The notes beneath the pieces were generated by a model, which saw only the letters and a program-made list of their open reading frames with translations, did no database searches and was not told where the DNA came from. From assembly GCF_007273535.1 (NCBI RefSeq), contig NZ_RIBP01000004.1:722501-786500 (forward strand): DNA of 64,000 nucleotides, in the 5' to 3' direction. The position numbers were made by a program, and so were the translations under genes. The stretch is from Niallia circulans. Lineage in GTDB: Bacteria; Bacillota; Bacilli; Bacillales; Cytobacillaceae. This document shows positions 18,730 to 27,941 of the stretch, in pieces. Each line of letters starts with the position of its first letter. The stretch's first letter is position 1.

Positions 18730-20121
18730 TTAAACCGATGATTGGAGAGCCTTAACGACTTCCTCTAATCTCATTCCTCTTGAAGCTTTTACAAGGACTG
18801 CTGTGTCAGCATCAACAACCTGTTCCAATTCCTTAATCAGTTCACTTTTGTCTAAGAAAGAGCGGACTCTATTATCAGCAAGAACCGTTTTTGCTCCTTC
18901 AGCAATATGCTCACCCAATTTTCCAAATGTAAATACATAATCAATGGCAGCAGCATCTATCGCCTCACCAATACTGTAATGGAAGATTGCTTCCTCTGAA
19001 CCCAATTCTAGCATGTCTCCAAGAACAAGCACCTTAGATTTAAAGCCTGGTAAGCTTTGCAGCACATTAATAGCGGCTCTCATGCTGGTAGGACTGGCAT
19101 TATAAGCATCATTGATAATTTTCAAACCGCCCTTGCCTTCCACAAGCTCCATTCTCATATTAGTCAGCTTAAGATTCTCAAAGCCTTCATTCATTTGCTC
19201 ATAGCTGATATCAAAATAATCTGCCACTAGCATTCCTGCCAGTGCGTTTAAAATATTGTGTTTACCTAATATCGGCAGACTGAATTCCTGAGCACTTGTG
19301 TTGATTTTAAACTTGCTGCCAGTACTGCTTTCAACAATATCAAATGGATATAGATTGTTATTATCTTCTAACCCAAAGGAACAGCTTTCAGAATCAGCCT
19401 TCTTCAAGCTTGGGATTTTGCCTGTCAATAATGGTTCATCCCCAAAATAAACAATCCTGCCGCCTTCTTTTAATCCATTAAGTATCTCCAGTTTTGCTTC
19501 TGCAATGCCTTCCCTTGAACCAAGATCCTGCAAATGAGATTCCCCGATATTGGTAATGACAACAACATCAGGTTCAGCCAGCCTTGTTAAAAAGTCAATT
19601 TCTCCTCTGCCGCTCATTCCCATTTCCAACACAGCAATATTTGTGTCTTCCTCTAAGCTCAAAACAGTCAACGGAAGACCTAAATGATTATTATAATTTC
19701 CTTCTGTTTTCTGAACTTTATATTTCAGTGATAACAGATTTGTCGTAATATCCTTTGTGGATGTCTTTCCATTACTTCCTGTTATCCCGACAACTTTTAT
19801 ATCCAATTCATGGCGGTAACTTTTCGCAAGCTGCTGGATGCTCACAAGTGGGTCACTTACGAAAATTAGCGGTAAATGCTTAGGCGGATTGGGAACATCC
19901 TTTTGCCAAAACGCTGCCGCTGCTCCGTTTTGAATAGCAGCCTCCACATATTGATGCCCGTCTGTCTTATCTCCTTTAAAAGGAATGAAAAGATTGCCTT
20001 TTTGTATCTTTCTTGAGTCAATTGTCACCCCGTGAATAACAATTTCTCCGATATCACTTGAACTCAAAGTTGCCTCAGGTCCAATCATATGTGCTGCTTG
20101 TTGTAAAGAGCGCCGAATCAT
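18730..20121 (-). CDS. murF: UDP-MurNAc-tripeptide--D-alanyl-D-alanine ligase
   Basis: 463 aa Mur ligase. Domain 1 (1-100) binds UDP; the central ATPase domain holds the P-loop GSNGKTS (115-121); the C-terminal domain starts near 320. It adds D-Ala-D-Ala to UDP-MurNAc-tripeptide, the last cytoplasmic step of the pentapeptide precursor. Its substrate is made by Ddl, encoded just upstream, and Alr. A terminator separates the two genes, so each may also have its own promoter. AAGGAGGAGAC precedes the ATG. Confidence 0.97.
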   Translation of the reverse strand: MIRRSLQQAAHMIGPEATLSSSDIGEIVIHGVTIDSRKIQKGNLFIPFKGDKTDGHQYVEAAIQNGAAAAFWQKDVPNPPKHLPLIFVSDPLVSIQQLAKSYRHELDIKVVGITGSNGKTSTKDITTNLLSLKYKVQKTEGNYNNHLGLPLTVLSLEEDTNIAVLEMGMSGRGEIDFLTRLAEPDVVVITNIGESHLQDLGSREGIAEAKLEILNGLKEGGRIVYFGDEPLLTGKIPSLKKADSESCSFGLEDNNNLYPFDIVESSTGSKFKINTSAQEFSLPILGKHNILNALAGMLVADYFDISYEQMNEGFENLKLTNMRMELVEGKGGLKIINDAYNASPTSMRAAINVLQSLPGFKSKVLVLGDMLELGSEEAIFHYSIGEAIDAAAIDYVFTFGKLGEHIAEGAKTVLADNRVRSFLDKSELIKELEQVVDADTAVLVKASRGMRLEEVVKALQSSV

Positions 20122-20175
20122 AGCAGTCTCCTCCTTCTTTTATGTACACTTAAACTCTTTTTAAAGTTTATTGCC

Positions 20176-20212
20176 AAAAAAAAGAGGCAAATAAGAGATG
20201 CCTCTTTTTTTA
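20176..20212. terminator. terminator between ddl and murF
   Basis: AAGAGGCA and TGCCTCTT arms with A-tract on one side and T-tract on the other; loop ATAAGAGA. On the minus strand it follows ddl. Confidence 0.88.
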
Positions 20213-20250
20213 AGAGTTGGCTCATTTTATCTCAAATATGCCTATACCCA

Positions 20251-21324
20251 TTAAAAAGTATATTTAATGCTTTGTTTTTCTTGGTGTCTTTCCAATGCTA
20301 GATCTACAAGTTTTTCAATAAGTGCTGCATATTCTACATCTGTATGCTTCCATAATAGCGGGAACATGCTGAATGGCGTAAACCCAGGCATTGTGTTTAC
20401 TTCGTTAATATACACCTCTCCTGCACTCGTTAAGAAGAAGTCAGCACGCACAAGACCAGAACAATCTAAAGCTTTAAATGCTTTAATTGCGTCTTCTTTT
20501 ATAGCTGCATATTCCTGCTCTGAAACCTCTGCAGGGATAATTAGGCCTGTATTTCCGTCCTCATATTTTGCTTTATAGTCATAAAAATCTGTTTTCGGTA
20601 AAATTTCTCCAGCAACTGTTACTGCTGGGTAGTCATTGCCAAGGACACCGACTTCGATTTCTCTTGCTATGACGCCTTCTTCCACAATAATTTTGCGGTC
20701 AAATTGGAAGGCTTCTTCAAACGCAGCATCCAATTCTGTGCGGGATGTGCATTTACTTATCCCTACACTTGATCCTAGGTTAGCAGGTTTAACAAAGCAA
20801 GGGTAACCAAGATCCTCTTCTACTTTAGCGTATGCAGCTTCCTTAGCACCTTGCCATTCACTTCTAATGAAGGATGTATATTTAACCTGGTTCAATCCAG
20901 CTACTTCAAAAATATTTTTCATGACAACCTTATCCATACCTGCTGATGATGCAAGTACACCATTACCCACATAAGGAAGATTCAAAAGTTCAAGCAAACC
21001 TTGAACAGTTCCGTCTTCTCCATTTGGTCCATGCAGCAATGGAAAGATTACATCAAGAGAACTGTCATTTGTTTGGAACAAGTCAGGAGAAAGTACTGTC
21101 GCAGAATGGCCAACCGGTCTTGTAAACTCTAATTCTTTCACTGTTTCTACAGGTCCTGTTAGCTGATTTCCTTTAATCCATTCACCCGTCTCCGTTATGT
21201 ATATAGGATGAATATCAAATTTATCTGTATCCAAGGCTTTTATAACCGCCAAGGCTGTTTGCATACTAACTTTATGTTCAGCGGATTTCCCACCATATAA
21301 TAAACCGATTTTTTTCTTCATCAT
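20251..21324 (-). CDS. ddl: D-alanine--D-alanine ligase
   Basis: 357 aa from the ATG at 21324, which has GGAGGTACGA upstream. ATP-grasp enzyme: N-terminal [25 protein letters not shown] near 95, [17 protein letters not shown] for ATP binding, and C-terminal [24 protein letters not shown] with the metal ligands. It joins two D-Ala for MurF. The catalytic-loop residue is in DYKAKYEDG, the KY variant normal for Firmicutes Ddl. This usually predicts vancomycin-sensitive D-Ala-D-Ala termini. Confidence 0.97.
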   Translation of the reverse strand: MMKKKIGLLYGGKSAEHKVSMQTALAVIKALDTDKFDIHPIYITETGEWIKGNQLTGPVETVKELEFTRPVGHSATVLSPDLFQTNDSSLDVIFPLLHGPNGEDGTVQGLLELLNLPYVGNGVLASSAGMDKVVMKNIFEVAGLNQVKYTSFIRSEWQGAKEAAYAKVEEDLGYPCFVKPANLGSSVGISKCTSRTELDAAFEEAFQFDRKIIVEEGVIAREIEVGVLGNDYPAVTVAGEILPKTDFYDYKAKYEDGNTGLIIPAEVSEQEYAAIKEDAIKAFKALDCSGLVRADFFLTSAGEVYINEVNTMPGFTPFSMFPLLWKHTDVEYAALIEKLVDLALERHQEKQSIKYTF

Positions 21325-21549
21325 TCGTACCTCCATATTTTAAAGACACACACTTGTTATTCTACCACTAGAACTTTATCTTCAAAAGAGGAATCATGGA
21401 CTAGCATAAGGCTTTTTATCAATTTGTAAAGTTTCTACATGATTTGTAATAATTTATGTTCAGAGATAAGAAAATGCAGCTTATTCACACAATTTTATTT
21501 AGGCATATTCTCCAAAAATTAGCGGTCAACCCTATAAGTGAAAAGAGCG

Positions 21550-22149
21550 TCAATTATCAGGACCTTTTTCTCCTTGATTTGCTTTACTCACATGAAAAAC
21601 CTTTGCGCTTCTCTCATATTCAATATCACGGACCCCACTGCGAAAGTTCATGACTCGCGCTAATGCAAAAAAATAATCAGATAAACGGTTCAAGTATTTT
21701 AATGGCAAATCGGGAACGTTATCTTCTTCGCTCATTAAGCTAACTACACATCTTTCTGCCCGTCTCGTTACCGTTCTGGCAATATGAATGGCTGCCGCGG
21801 CGTTTGTTCCCCCAGGTAAAATAAATCTCTCAAGCGGCGGCGCTTCTTCTGTTAACATATCTATACGCTTCTCTAAAAAAGTGACAGCTTCCTCTGACAG
21901 TTTTAATTGCCTATCTTTTACTATGCTTGCTAAATCCCCGCCACAATCAAACAATTCATGCTGGATTTTTTCCAAATCTTCCTTTACATCTAAAAAGGAC
22001 TCCTGCTCTAGTAAGGATATTGCTTGTCCAACAAAACAATTTGCTTCATCCACTGTGCCATATGCTTCGACTCTGATGTCATCCTTGGCAATTCTTCCGC
22101 CAATAATGCTCGTCTTGCCTTTATCACCTGTTTTCGTATAAATCTTCAT
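21550..22149 (-). CDS. yvqK: PduO-type ATP:cob(I)alamin adenosyltransferase
   Basis: 199 aa. N-terminal MKIYTKTGDKGKTSIIGG binds ATP; the helical core has RVEAYGTVDEANCFVG and ends with RLSDYFFALAR. It transfers the 5'-deoxyadenosyl group from ATP to cob(I)alamin, giving coenzyme B12. It is the last gene of the B12 uptake operon, starting 2 nt from the upstream stop. The C-terminal 30 residues are variable. B. subtilis has the same yvrCBA-yvqK arrangement. Confidence 0.93.
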   Translation of the reverse strand: MKIYTKTGDKGKTSIIGGRIAKDDIRVEAYGTVDEANCFVGQAISLLEQESFLDVKEDLEKIQHELFDCGGDLASIVKDRQLKLSEEAVTFLEKRIDMLTEEAPPLERFILPGGTNAAAAIHIARTVTRRAERCVVSLMSEEDNVPDLPLKYLNRLSDYFFALARVMNFRSGVRDIEYERSAKVFHVSKANQGEKGPDN

Positions 22150-22150
22150 T

Positions 22151-23629
22151 TCATCCCTCTTTTCTAGCTTTTATGCTGCTTTCCCTTTTATCCAAAGCCT
22201 CTGTCAAACATTCATAAACACCTTTAGCAACAACCTTGCCTATTGAAGTAATTGTGCCCGCAAACTCATGATGCTCCCCACTTTGGGTAGCTGCAATAAG
22301 TAAGCTGTCTGTTGGAGTACCTGTCGCTGCAGTTCCTGTAAGAGGATCAACGACTTGTCTGTTACGAAGAACACTTGTCTTCGCTTCTGTCGCTGTCATT
22401 GCACATTGCAGAAATGCTTGTTCAGACAGCTCTCCATTAATGAAAATCCACAGATTGATTGTGCCAGGTAATATATGTGAGGGATGCTGCTCACTTAAAG
22501 CAGCGTCCACCGCATGCCCTACACTTGCAGTGACAACAATAAAAACAGAGGAAGCACCTACTTGATAGCTTCCGTACGCAACATCCTCAAGCTCAACTGC
22601 GGTCATCATTCCAACCGTTTCACTCGGCAAAAAGCCATTGTTCGCAAGATAACTATTCATCTCCACCTTATAATCATCGCAATGGTAGTCTTTATTTACA
22701 TGTCGATTAACAAAGTATTTATGCCAGCCGACTCCAGCTCCCGTCACACCAGAAGACAGTGTTTTTAATGGAAAGTTAGTAGTAATAGATATGTAATCAC
22801 GGGATATGTGTAAATGTTCTTCACCGATTACTTCTTGCCCTAATTTTTTAGCTGATGCAGGAGAAATAACTAGCTGAGCAGCAGGAACTTGCGGATGTAA
22901 GGTTCTCAATACGTCTGTTTTATATACCTTTTTTATTGTATTCTCTTGCAGAACTTCACGAGGATTAGCATCTGATTCTATCTGATTGTGATGAAGCAGC
23001 AAAAGCCTGTCGCAATACAAGCTAGCTAAATTCAAATCATGAAAAATACACACGATGGTCAGTCCTTTATCCCTGCTCCATGCTTTCAAAGAATCAAGCA
23101 GTTCTTTTTGAAAGGATAGATCTAGATGATTAGTAGGTTCATCAAGAAGAAGAATCTCCGGCTCCTGTGCCAAGCATTGTGCTAAATACACACGCTGCTT
23201 TTCGCCTCCGGAAAGCTCTCCTATTAAGGAATCACTGTAATGACTTATACCTGTCTGTTCCATTGCTCTGCTAATAATGGCTTTATCCTCGCCAGTCAAA
23301 CCCTGTATCCAGCCTGTTTGGTGAGCATATCTGCCCATTGAAACGATTTCTTTTACAGTATAAGAAAAGGTCTCTGTCGTTTGTTGAGAAAGGGTAGAAA
23401 CGATTCTCGCAAGTTCTTTTTGTTTATATTGTGCAAGCTTTCGCTCTTTAATAAATAGATCACCAGAATCCGGTTCGAGGATACCGCTTATCAGTTTAAA
23501 CAATGTTGTTTTCCCACTACCATTCGGACCAAGAATGCCAAGCATCTCCCCTTTTTGTACAGAAAAAGTGATATTCTCTAGCACCTTCTTCTTTCCGTAA
23601 TGAAAGGAAAGTCCTTTTGCTTCAAGCAT
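22151..23629 (-). CDS. yvrA: Fusion: cobalamin ABC transporter ATPase (BtuD) + adenosylcobinamide amidohydrolase (CbiZ)
   Basis: 492 aa with two domains. Residues 1-240 are an iron/B12-type ABC ATPase: Walker A GPNGSGKT (34-41), signature LSGGE (139-143), Walker B LLLDEP (160-165), and a switch His in CIFHDLN. Residues about 280-480 are CbiZ-like, with LSSGVTGAGVGW, TVGMMTAVELEDVA and TGTPTDSLLIAA. CbiZ cleaves adenosyl-pseudocobamides to adenosylcobyric acid for remodelling, so the transporter is physically tied to corrinoid salvage. B. subtilis YvrA is, as I recall, built the same way. The gene follows btuC by 4 nt. Confidence 0.9.
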   Translation of the reverse strand: MLEAKGLSFHYGKKKVLENITFSVQKGEMLGILGPNGSGKTTLFKLISGILEPDSGDLFIKERKLAQYKQKELARIVSTLSQQTTETFSYTVKEIVSMGRYAHQTGWIQGLTGEDKAIISRAMEQTGISHYSDSLIGELSGGEKQRVYLAQCLAQEPEILLLDEPTNHLDLSFQKELLDSLKAWSRDKGLTIVCIFHDLNLASLYCDRLLLLHHNQIESDANPREVLQENTIKKVYKTDVLRTLHPQVPAAQLVISPASAKKLGQEVIGEEHLHISRDYISITTNFPLKTLSSGVTGAGVGWHKYFVNRHVNKDYHCDDYKVEMNSYLANNGFLPSETVGMMTAVELEDVAYGSYQVGASSVFIVVTASVGHAVDAALSEQHPSHILPGTINLWIFINGELSEQAFLQCAMTATEAKTSVLRNRQVVDPLTGTAATGTPTDSLLIAATQSGEHHEFAGTITSIGKVVAKGVYECLTEALDKRESSIKARKEG

Positions 23630-23633
23630 CGTT

Positions 23634-24665
23634 TTACCTCCTTTTCCTTCTAAGATTTAACAGCAACAAGGCAAATACAGGGGCACCTGCAAGTGCAGTT
23701 ATAACACCAATTGGCAGCTCAGCAGGAGATATGATGGATCTTGCCAGCAAGTCAGCGAGAATTAGAAAACCGCTCCCAACGAAAATAGACAACGGCAGCA
23801 CATGACGATGATCAGGTCCAGTCAGCATTCTGACTAAATGAGGAATAACAAGACCGACAAAGCCAATTGTCCCTGACACTGCAACAGCAGCTCCAGTTAG
23901 CATACTTCCAGCAAGCAAAATCAGTATCTTTCTAGACCTTACTTGTACGCCTAAATGCTGTGCTCGCTCTTCTCCGAACGCCAGTATATTGAGTTCCTTT
24001 CCTTGCAGCAGCAAAACGAGACATCCGATAACAAAAAAAGGAAGGAACATTTGAATATAAGTCCAGCCTCTCATCGATACACTTCCGAGCAGCCAGCCAA
24101 TAATCTGTCTTAGCTCATCACCGGTTAAGGCGATGAAGAGCGAGATAAAGGCAGCTAGAAACGAACTAAAGATAATGCCTGTCAGTATAATTGTTTCTAC
24201 CTTCATTGCAGGGTCAAGTCTTCTTGCGAACAATAAAACACAAAGTATCGTTATAAAGGCAGACAGGATACTTAGTACAGGCAGTGTGTACCCGCCCAAA
24301 ACGGGGATTGAAATATGAAAGAACAACGTTGCAACAGCTCCAACCGAAGCGCCTGAAGATACACCTAATGTATAAGGGTCCGCTAACGGATTTCGCAACA
24401 AACCTTGAAAAGAGCATCCAGCAATAGCAAGACTTGCACCAACAAGCCCAGAAAGAATAACACGTGGAAGACGGATATTATAAACAATATTTGCCTGCAT
24501 TTTATCTACATCAAATATCTCGTTTGGACTGATTAAGTTAACGAAGAGTTTGGCAATGGTCAAAAAGGGAACTGAAACGGTTCCAACTGAAACCCCAAAG
24601 AAAAGTGCGATGATGAGAAAAAAAGCGGCCAGTAAATAAGCCGCTTTTCTTTTATTTAAAAACAT
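23634..24665 (-). CDS. btuC: Cobalamin ABC transporter permease
   Basis: 343 aa FecCD/BtuC permease with about ten membrane segments. Family signatures: RLPRVILSGLVGASLAIAG near 50-68, NPLADPYTLGVSSGASVGA near 75-95, and GTIGFVGLVIPHLVR, the ATPase-coupling region, near 265. It forms the channel for B12 with BtuD and takes substrate from BtuF. The start overlaps the btuF stop by 14 nt. Confidence 0.93.
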   Translation of the reverse strand: MFLNKRKAAYLLAAFFLIIALFFGVSVGTVSVPFLTIAKLFVNLISPNEIFDVDKMQANIVYNIRLPRVILSGLVGASLAIAGCSFQGLLRNPLADPYTLGVSSGASVGAVATLFFHISIPVLGGYTLPVLSILSAFITILCVLLFARRLDPAMKVETIILTGIIFSSFLAAFISLFIALTGDELRQIIGWLLGSVSMRGWTYIQMFLPFFVIGCLVLLLQGKELNILAFGEERAQHLGVQVRSRKILILLAGSMLTGAAVAVSGTIGFVGLVIPHLVRMLTGPDHRHVLPLSIFVGSGFLILADLLARSIISPAELPIGVITALAGAPVFALLLLNLRRKRR

Positions 24666-25608
24666 CCGGATATACTGCTTTCGCTAATTCCTGTATCCCT
24701 TGTGCAAGCCTTGGGCCTGAACGGGAAACAAGATCTTCATCTACTTCTACTATTTCCTTATCCTTCACTGCAGTGACATTCGCCCAGCCTTCTCGCTTCG
24801 TTACTTGCCCAACAGGATCTGGTGAATAGCTGCCATACGTTGTAATAACTACATCTGGATCTGCCTCAATGACTGCTTCTTGGTCAACTTGTACCCAGCC
24901 TGTTTCCTTAACAACATTCGTTGCATTGATTGTATCAATCATTTCTTGCATGAATGTATCTTTTCCTGTTGTAAATGCATCAGGTGCAGGACTAACCTCT
25001 ACATAAACATCCTTTTTGTCTTGAGCAGAGATGCTTGCAGCCTTGTCTTTAATAGAAGCGATATCATCCTTCATACCTTCAACCACTTCTTCTGCTTTCG
25101 CTTCCTTTCCAACTGCTTCACCAATCATCTCAATGCTTTCGTAAACACCATCAAAATCAGTCGCATCATTCACGACAAGCACATCTATTCCAGCATCTCT
25201 AATCTGCTGTAATCCATCTGCCCATGTATCAGCTACAGACTCATGTGCAAGCACTAAATCAGGATCTAATGAAATAGTTTTCTCCACATTTAACTCCAGC
25301 CCTGCTACTTTTTCAATATCTGTTGTTTCTGTAGGGTAGTCATCACTTTCAGAAACACCAACTACCTCATCACCGACTCCAAGTGCAAAAGCTACCTCGG
25401 TATTACTTGGCATTAATGACACAATCTTTTCTGGCTTGTCATCAATAACAACCTCTTGATCAACTGCGTCCTTAATTGTGACAGGGAAAGCCTCTGTCTG
25501 TTCTGATTTTTTCTGGTCATCATTTTCTTTGTCAGAAGCTTGTCCACACCCAGCTAAAACCAAGCATGCAAGTAATGCTCCGCAAAATAATGAATAGTAC
25601 TTTTTCAT
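24652..25608 (-). CDS. btuF: Cobalamin-binding lipoprotein
   Basis: 318 aa from the ATG at 25608 with AAAGGGAGG upstream; the frame continues to 25680 without a usable start. Signal peptide with lipobox LAGC (Cys21). The rest is a class III periplasmic-binding fold (helical backbone), with IVSLMPSNTEVAFALG and ETGWVQVDQEAVIEADPDVVI. It captures corrinoids outside the membrane for BtuC. It is the first gene after the B12 riboswitch, and this places the family assignment on B12 rather than siderophore. Confidence 0.93.
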   Translation of the reverse strand: MKKYYSLFCGALLACLVLAGCGQASDKENDDQKKSEQTEAFPVTIKDAVDQEVVIDDKPEKIVSLMPSNTEVAFALGVGDEVVGVSESDDYPTETTDIEKVAGLELNVEKTISLDPDLVLAHESVADTWADGLQQIRDAGIDVLVVNDATDFDGVYESIEMIGEAVGKEAKAEEVVEGMKDDIASIKDKAASISAQDKKDVYVEVSPAPDAFTTGKDTFMQEMIDTINATNVVKETGWVQVDQEAVIEADPDVVITTYGSYSPDPVGQVTKREGWANVTAVKDKEIVEVDEDLVSRSGPRLAQGIQELAKAVYPDVFK

Positions 25609-25701
25609 CTCTTTTCCTCCCTTTCGTGTTCGGAAAAATAAAAAGGAGCCAGTCCTATTAAAATCCATAAAAAAACACACTTATTAAGCAATACCATGCA
25701 T

Positions 25702-25782
25702 AAAAAAAGTGTGAGAGCTCATGGTTTCCTTTTTGGACAGACTCCGGGAAGGACCTTTATTATAAAAATCGCGCTCCACACC
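25702..25782 (-). terminator. riboswitch-controlled terminator of the btu operon
   Basis: In the minus-strand leader, GGTGTGGAG (25774-25782) pairs with CTCTCACAC (25709-25717), enclosing a smaller GGTCCTT/AAGGAAACC stem, followed by T7. It fits the expression platform of the adjacent riboswitch: B12 binding should favour termination. The pairing is by eye. Confidence 0.65.
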
Positions 25783-25806
25783 AGCCTATCCTCGTAGGCA
25801 TTTTAA

Positions 25807-25974
25807 GGTGCATAGATGAATGGCAGGTCTCCTGACTTATAACTATTGCTTTATTGCGCCTTCCCATACAATTACAGTGGCATATATGCAAAAAAGCAGT
25901 CATTTACAGTGGCGGGACCGCGCTGGATTTTCACCAGCTTCCCTTTTAAGCTCGCTTAACAAAAAACAAGCACC
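25807..25974 (-). promoter_or_regulatory. Cobalamin (AdoCbl) riboswitch
   Basis: Hallmarks on the minus strand: AAGGGAAGCTGGTG, AAATCCAGCGCGGTCCCGCC, CACTGTAA and the B12 box CAGGAGACCTGCC. P1 closes with GGTGC/GCACC at the two ends. It lies 200 nt upstream of btuF and should turn the uptake operon off when coenzyme B12 is plentiful. Confidence 0.96.
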
Positions 25975-26033
25975 ATTCTCTATCTTTTTCATTTTTCATC
26001 AACGTTGATTATACACTAATTCGGTTTTTGACG

Positions 26034-26780
26034 TTAGCTATTATCAAGCAATTTTTTATTAAGCTGGACAGGAATTGGACGTGAGAGCTGAATACCCTCC
26101 AAGGACATATCGCAAGTATATGCCATAAGCTTTACGCCAGCCTCTTCTGCTTGTTCTAAGCATTGTGCAAAAAACGGATCAATATGTGCTGCCGATGTAA
26201 CCATGTCGACATCCTCCCGCTGCACAACAAAGAGGATTGCTGTTTGCCACTCTCCCTGCTTTGCAATGCCAGCAAGCTCTTGTACATGCTTTGCTCCCCT
26301 TGCTGTGACTGCATCTGGAAACATGCCAAGTCTGCCATGTGCAAGTGTGACGCTTTTCACCTCTAACAGAAGCCCCTTGCCTGTTTCATCCTCCAACATG
26401 AAGTCCCATCTTGAATGCCCATAAACAAACTCTGATTTCTTCCACTCGTATGAAGCCAACTCTGGAAGTGCAAAACTTTTCAACACCCTTTCAATAAGCT
26501 TATTTGGGTATGTTGTATTTATAGAAACAAAAATCCCTTCATGCTCGACAAGAACAGCAGTCCACTTCGTTTTCCTATTAGGATTGGTGCTCGGAAGTAC
26601 ATATACTGCTGTATCTTTTAGTAATAACTCCTTCAATCTGCCTGGATCAGCTAAATGAACAACCTCCATTGATCCTTTATATAGACAATGAAGAATAAAG
26701 CGGTTGGGCCTTTCTATAAATACCATTTTGACAAGCTTTTGCGGAAAGGCTTCAGAAATATTCCTACTCAAACTGCTCAC
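26034..26780 (-). CDS. sfsA: SfsA family DNA/RNA nuclease-like protein
   Basis: 248 aa at the GTG start; a TTG at 26771 with AGGTGA 5 nt before it is a good alternative. SfsA signature blocks: FIERPNRFI, HLADPGRLKELL, SINTTYPNKLIERVL, DFMLEDETGKGLLLEVKSVTL and FPDAVTARGAKHVQEL. The D-ELEVK-type residues resemble PD-(D/E)XK nucleases. It was named for a sugar-fermentation effect in E. coli; the physiological role is unclear. It starts 9 nt after the upstream unknown gene, so the two are probably co-transcribed. Confidence 0.9.
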   Translation of the reverse strand: MSSLSRNISEAFPQKLVKMVFIERPNRFILHCLYKGSMEVVHLADPGRLKELLLKDTAVYVLPSTNPNRKTKWTAVLVEHEGIFVSINTTYPNKLIERVLKSFALPELASYEWKKSEFVYGHSRWDFMLEDETGKGLLLEVKSVTLAHGRLGMFPDAVTARGAKHVQELAGIAKQGEWQTAILFVVQREDVDMVTSAAHIDPFFAQCLEQAEEAGVKLMAYTCDMSLEGIQLSRPIPVQLNKKLLDNS

Positions 26781-26788
26781 CTGTCTTT

Positions 26789-27568
26789 TTAATTAATGAT
26801 TACTTCCCATTCCTTCGTCCTTTTATCATAAACAAGCTTACCGTCCACATTGCCTTGCTTGCTTCTTTTCTCGTATTCCTCATACATATCGTCCATATTC
26901 GCAAAGTCGCCAATAATCCAGATAGGTATTTCAATGCGCAGCCTGTTTTGACTTGCCTTTTGAATGGAAAGTACCATACCTTCCTTCATCATTTCCTTCA
27001 ACAATAAAACTCCTTGTTGGCTTAACGGAGTGAAGATGCGTTTTTTCTTAACTCCGAACAACGTTTTATCTGCTTTTAGACGGTTTAATTTCTGGCTTAT
27101 TACCTCACCGAAAAACGAATAAAACATTGGGAGATTTTTGTAATAGGTCTTATTAAACCAGCCATCATCATGGGCCAGGTATACAAATTGATTATTGAGA
27201 TGCTGATAAAAAGGAGCCTTCAAATGATCTCTTTTATGGGCAAGAAAGAGGAGCTCTGCAATTGTCTGTCCATGAAGAACATCTAAAGCCTCTGTTTCTT
27301 CAAAATCAATCCAAGCAAAATCTCCATAGCCATATACATCCTCTTTAGCGAGCTTCGCTAATTTCTGTTCGGGAACATAATCGAACATTGTATGTGTATG
27401 TAATTCACCGTCATCAAACTGATGCTTCAACAGTAAGATGGACGAAATAGATTGAGCTAAAAAATGATAAAATTCATAAAATTCAATCCCATATGAGAGA
27501 ACAAACCGTTCCTTTTCATGCAAATGGATATACACTACATCTCGGATATCATGATTGCCTTTTTTCAT
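26789..27568 (-). CDS. Conserved hypothetical protein upstream of sfsA
   Basis: 259 aa from the ATG at 27568, which has AGGGGGTAC upstream; the frame extends nine codons further without a site. I do not recognise a domain. It is a soluble-looking, His- and aromatic-rich protein (HDIRDVVYIHLHEKERF; a HTHTMFDYVPE stretch near 80; HDDGWF) without signal peptide or membrane segment. A beta-rich C-terminus (LRIEIPIWIIGDFANMDDMYEEYEKR) ends in a KEWEVIIN strand. It is probably co-transcribed with sfsA. No function is assigned. Confidence 0.7.
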   Translation of the reverse strand: MKKGNHDIRDVVYIHLHEKERFVLSYGIEFYEFYHFLAQSISSILLLKHQFDDGELHTHTMFDYVPEQKLAKLAKEDVYGYGDFAWIDFEETEALDVLHGQTIAELLFLAHKRDHLKAPFYQHLNNQFVYLAHDDGWFNKTYYKNLPMFYSFFGEVISQKLNRLKADKTLFGVKKKRIFTPLSQQGVLLLKEMMKEGMVLSIQKASQNRLRIEIPIWIIGDFANMDDMYEEYEKRSKQGNVDGKLVYDKRTKEWEVIIN

Positions 27569-27834
27569 AAAGTACCCCCTAAACACTTTAAGCAAAAAAT
27601 ATATAGATACTTTTTATCAATTTCAGTTTATCAAAAACAAATTAAAATAGCTTCTAAATGATATTTCACCATTATGTAATAAGCTCCCAGCTTTTATTTC
27701 TCCAGTATGCTTTCCAAATATAAGAAGAAAGATACAAACAGAAGCCATTTTCCATTACATTATACAAGTTATCTGCAGTGTTTTATATAATTATCGGAAC
27801 AATATAAAAAATGACATATGGTTGTAATCTTCAC

Positions 27835-27867
27835 GAAAAAAACCGCCTCCATTTTAAGACGGTTTTA
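27835..27867 (-). terminator. terminator after the amidohydrolase gene
   Basis: Minus strand AAAACCG pairs with CGGTTTT and runs into T7. It sits in the 373-nt gap 27569-27941, where nothing else is evident. Confidence 0.8.
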
Positions 27868-27941
27868 GACCTTTGAAAACATGCCAAATATAATCTGTTT
27901 CTAAAAAAACATTTTAAAGTATTCTGTATTAGCTTAACCCC

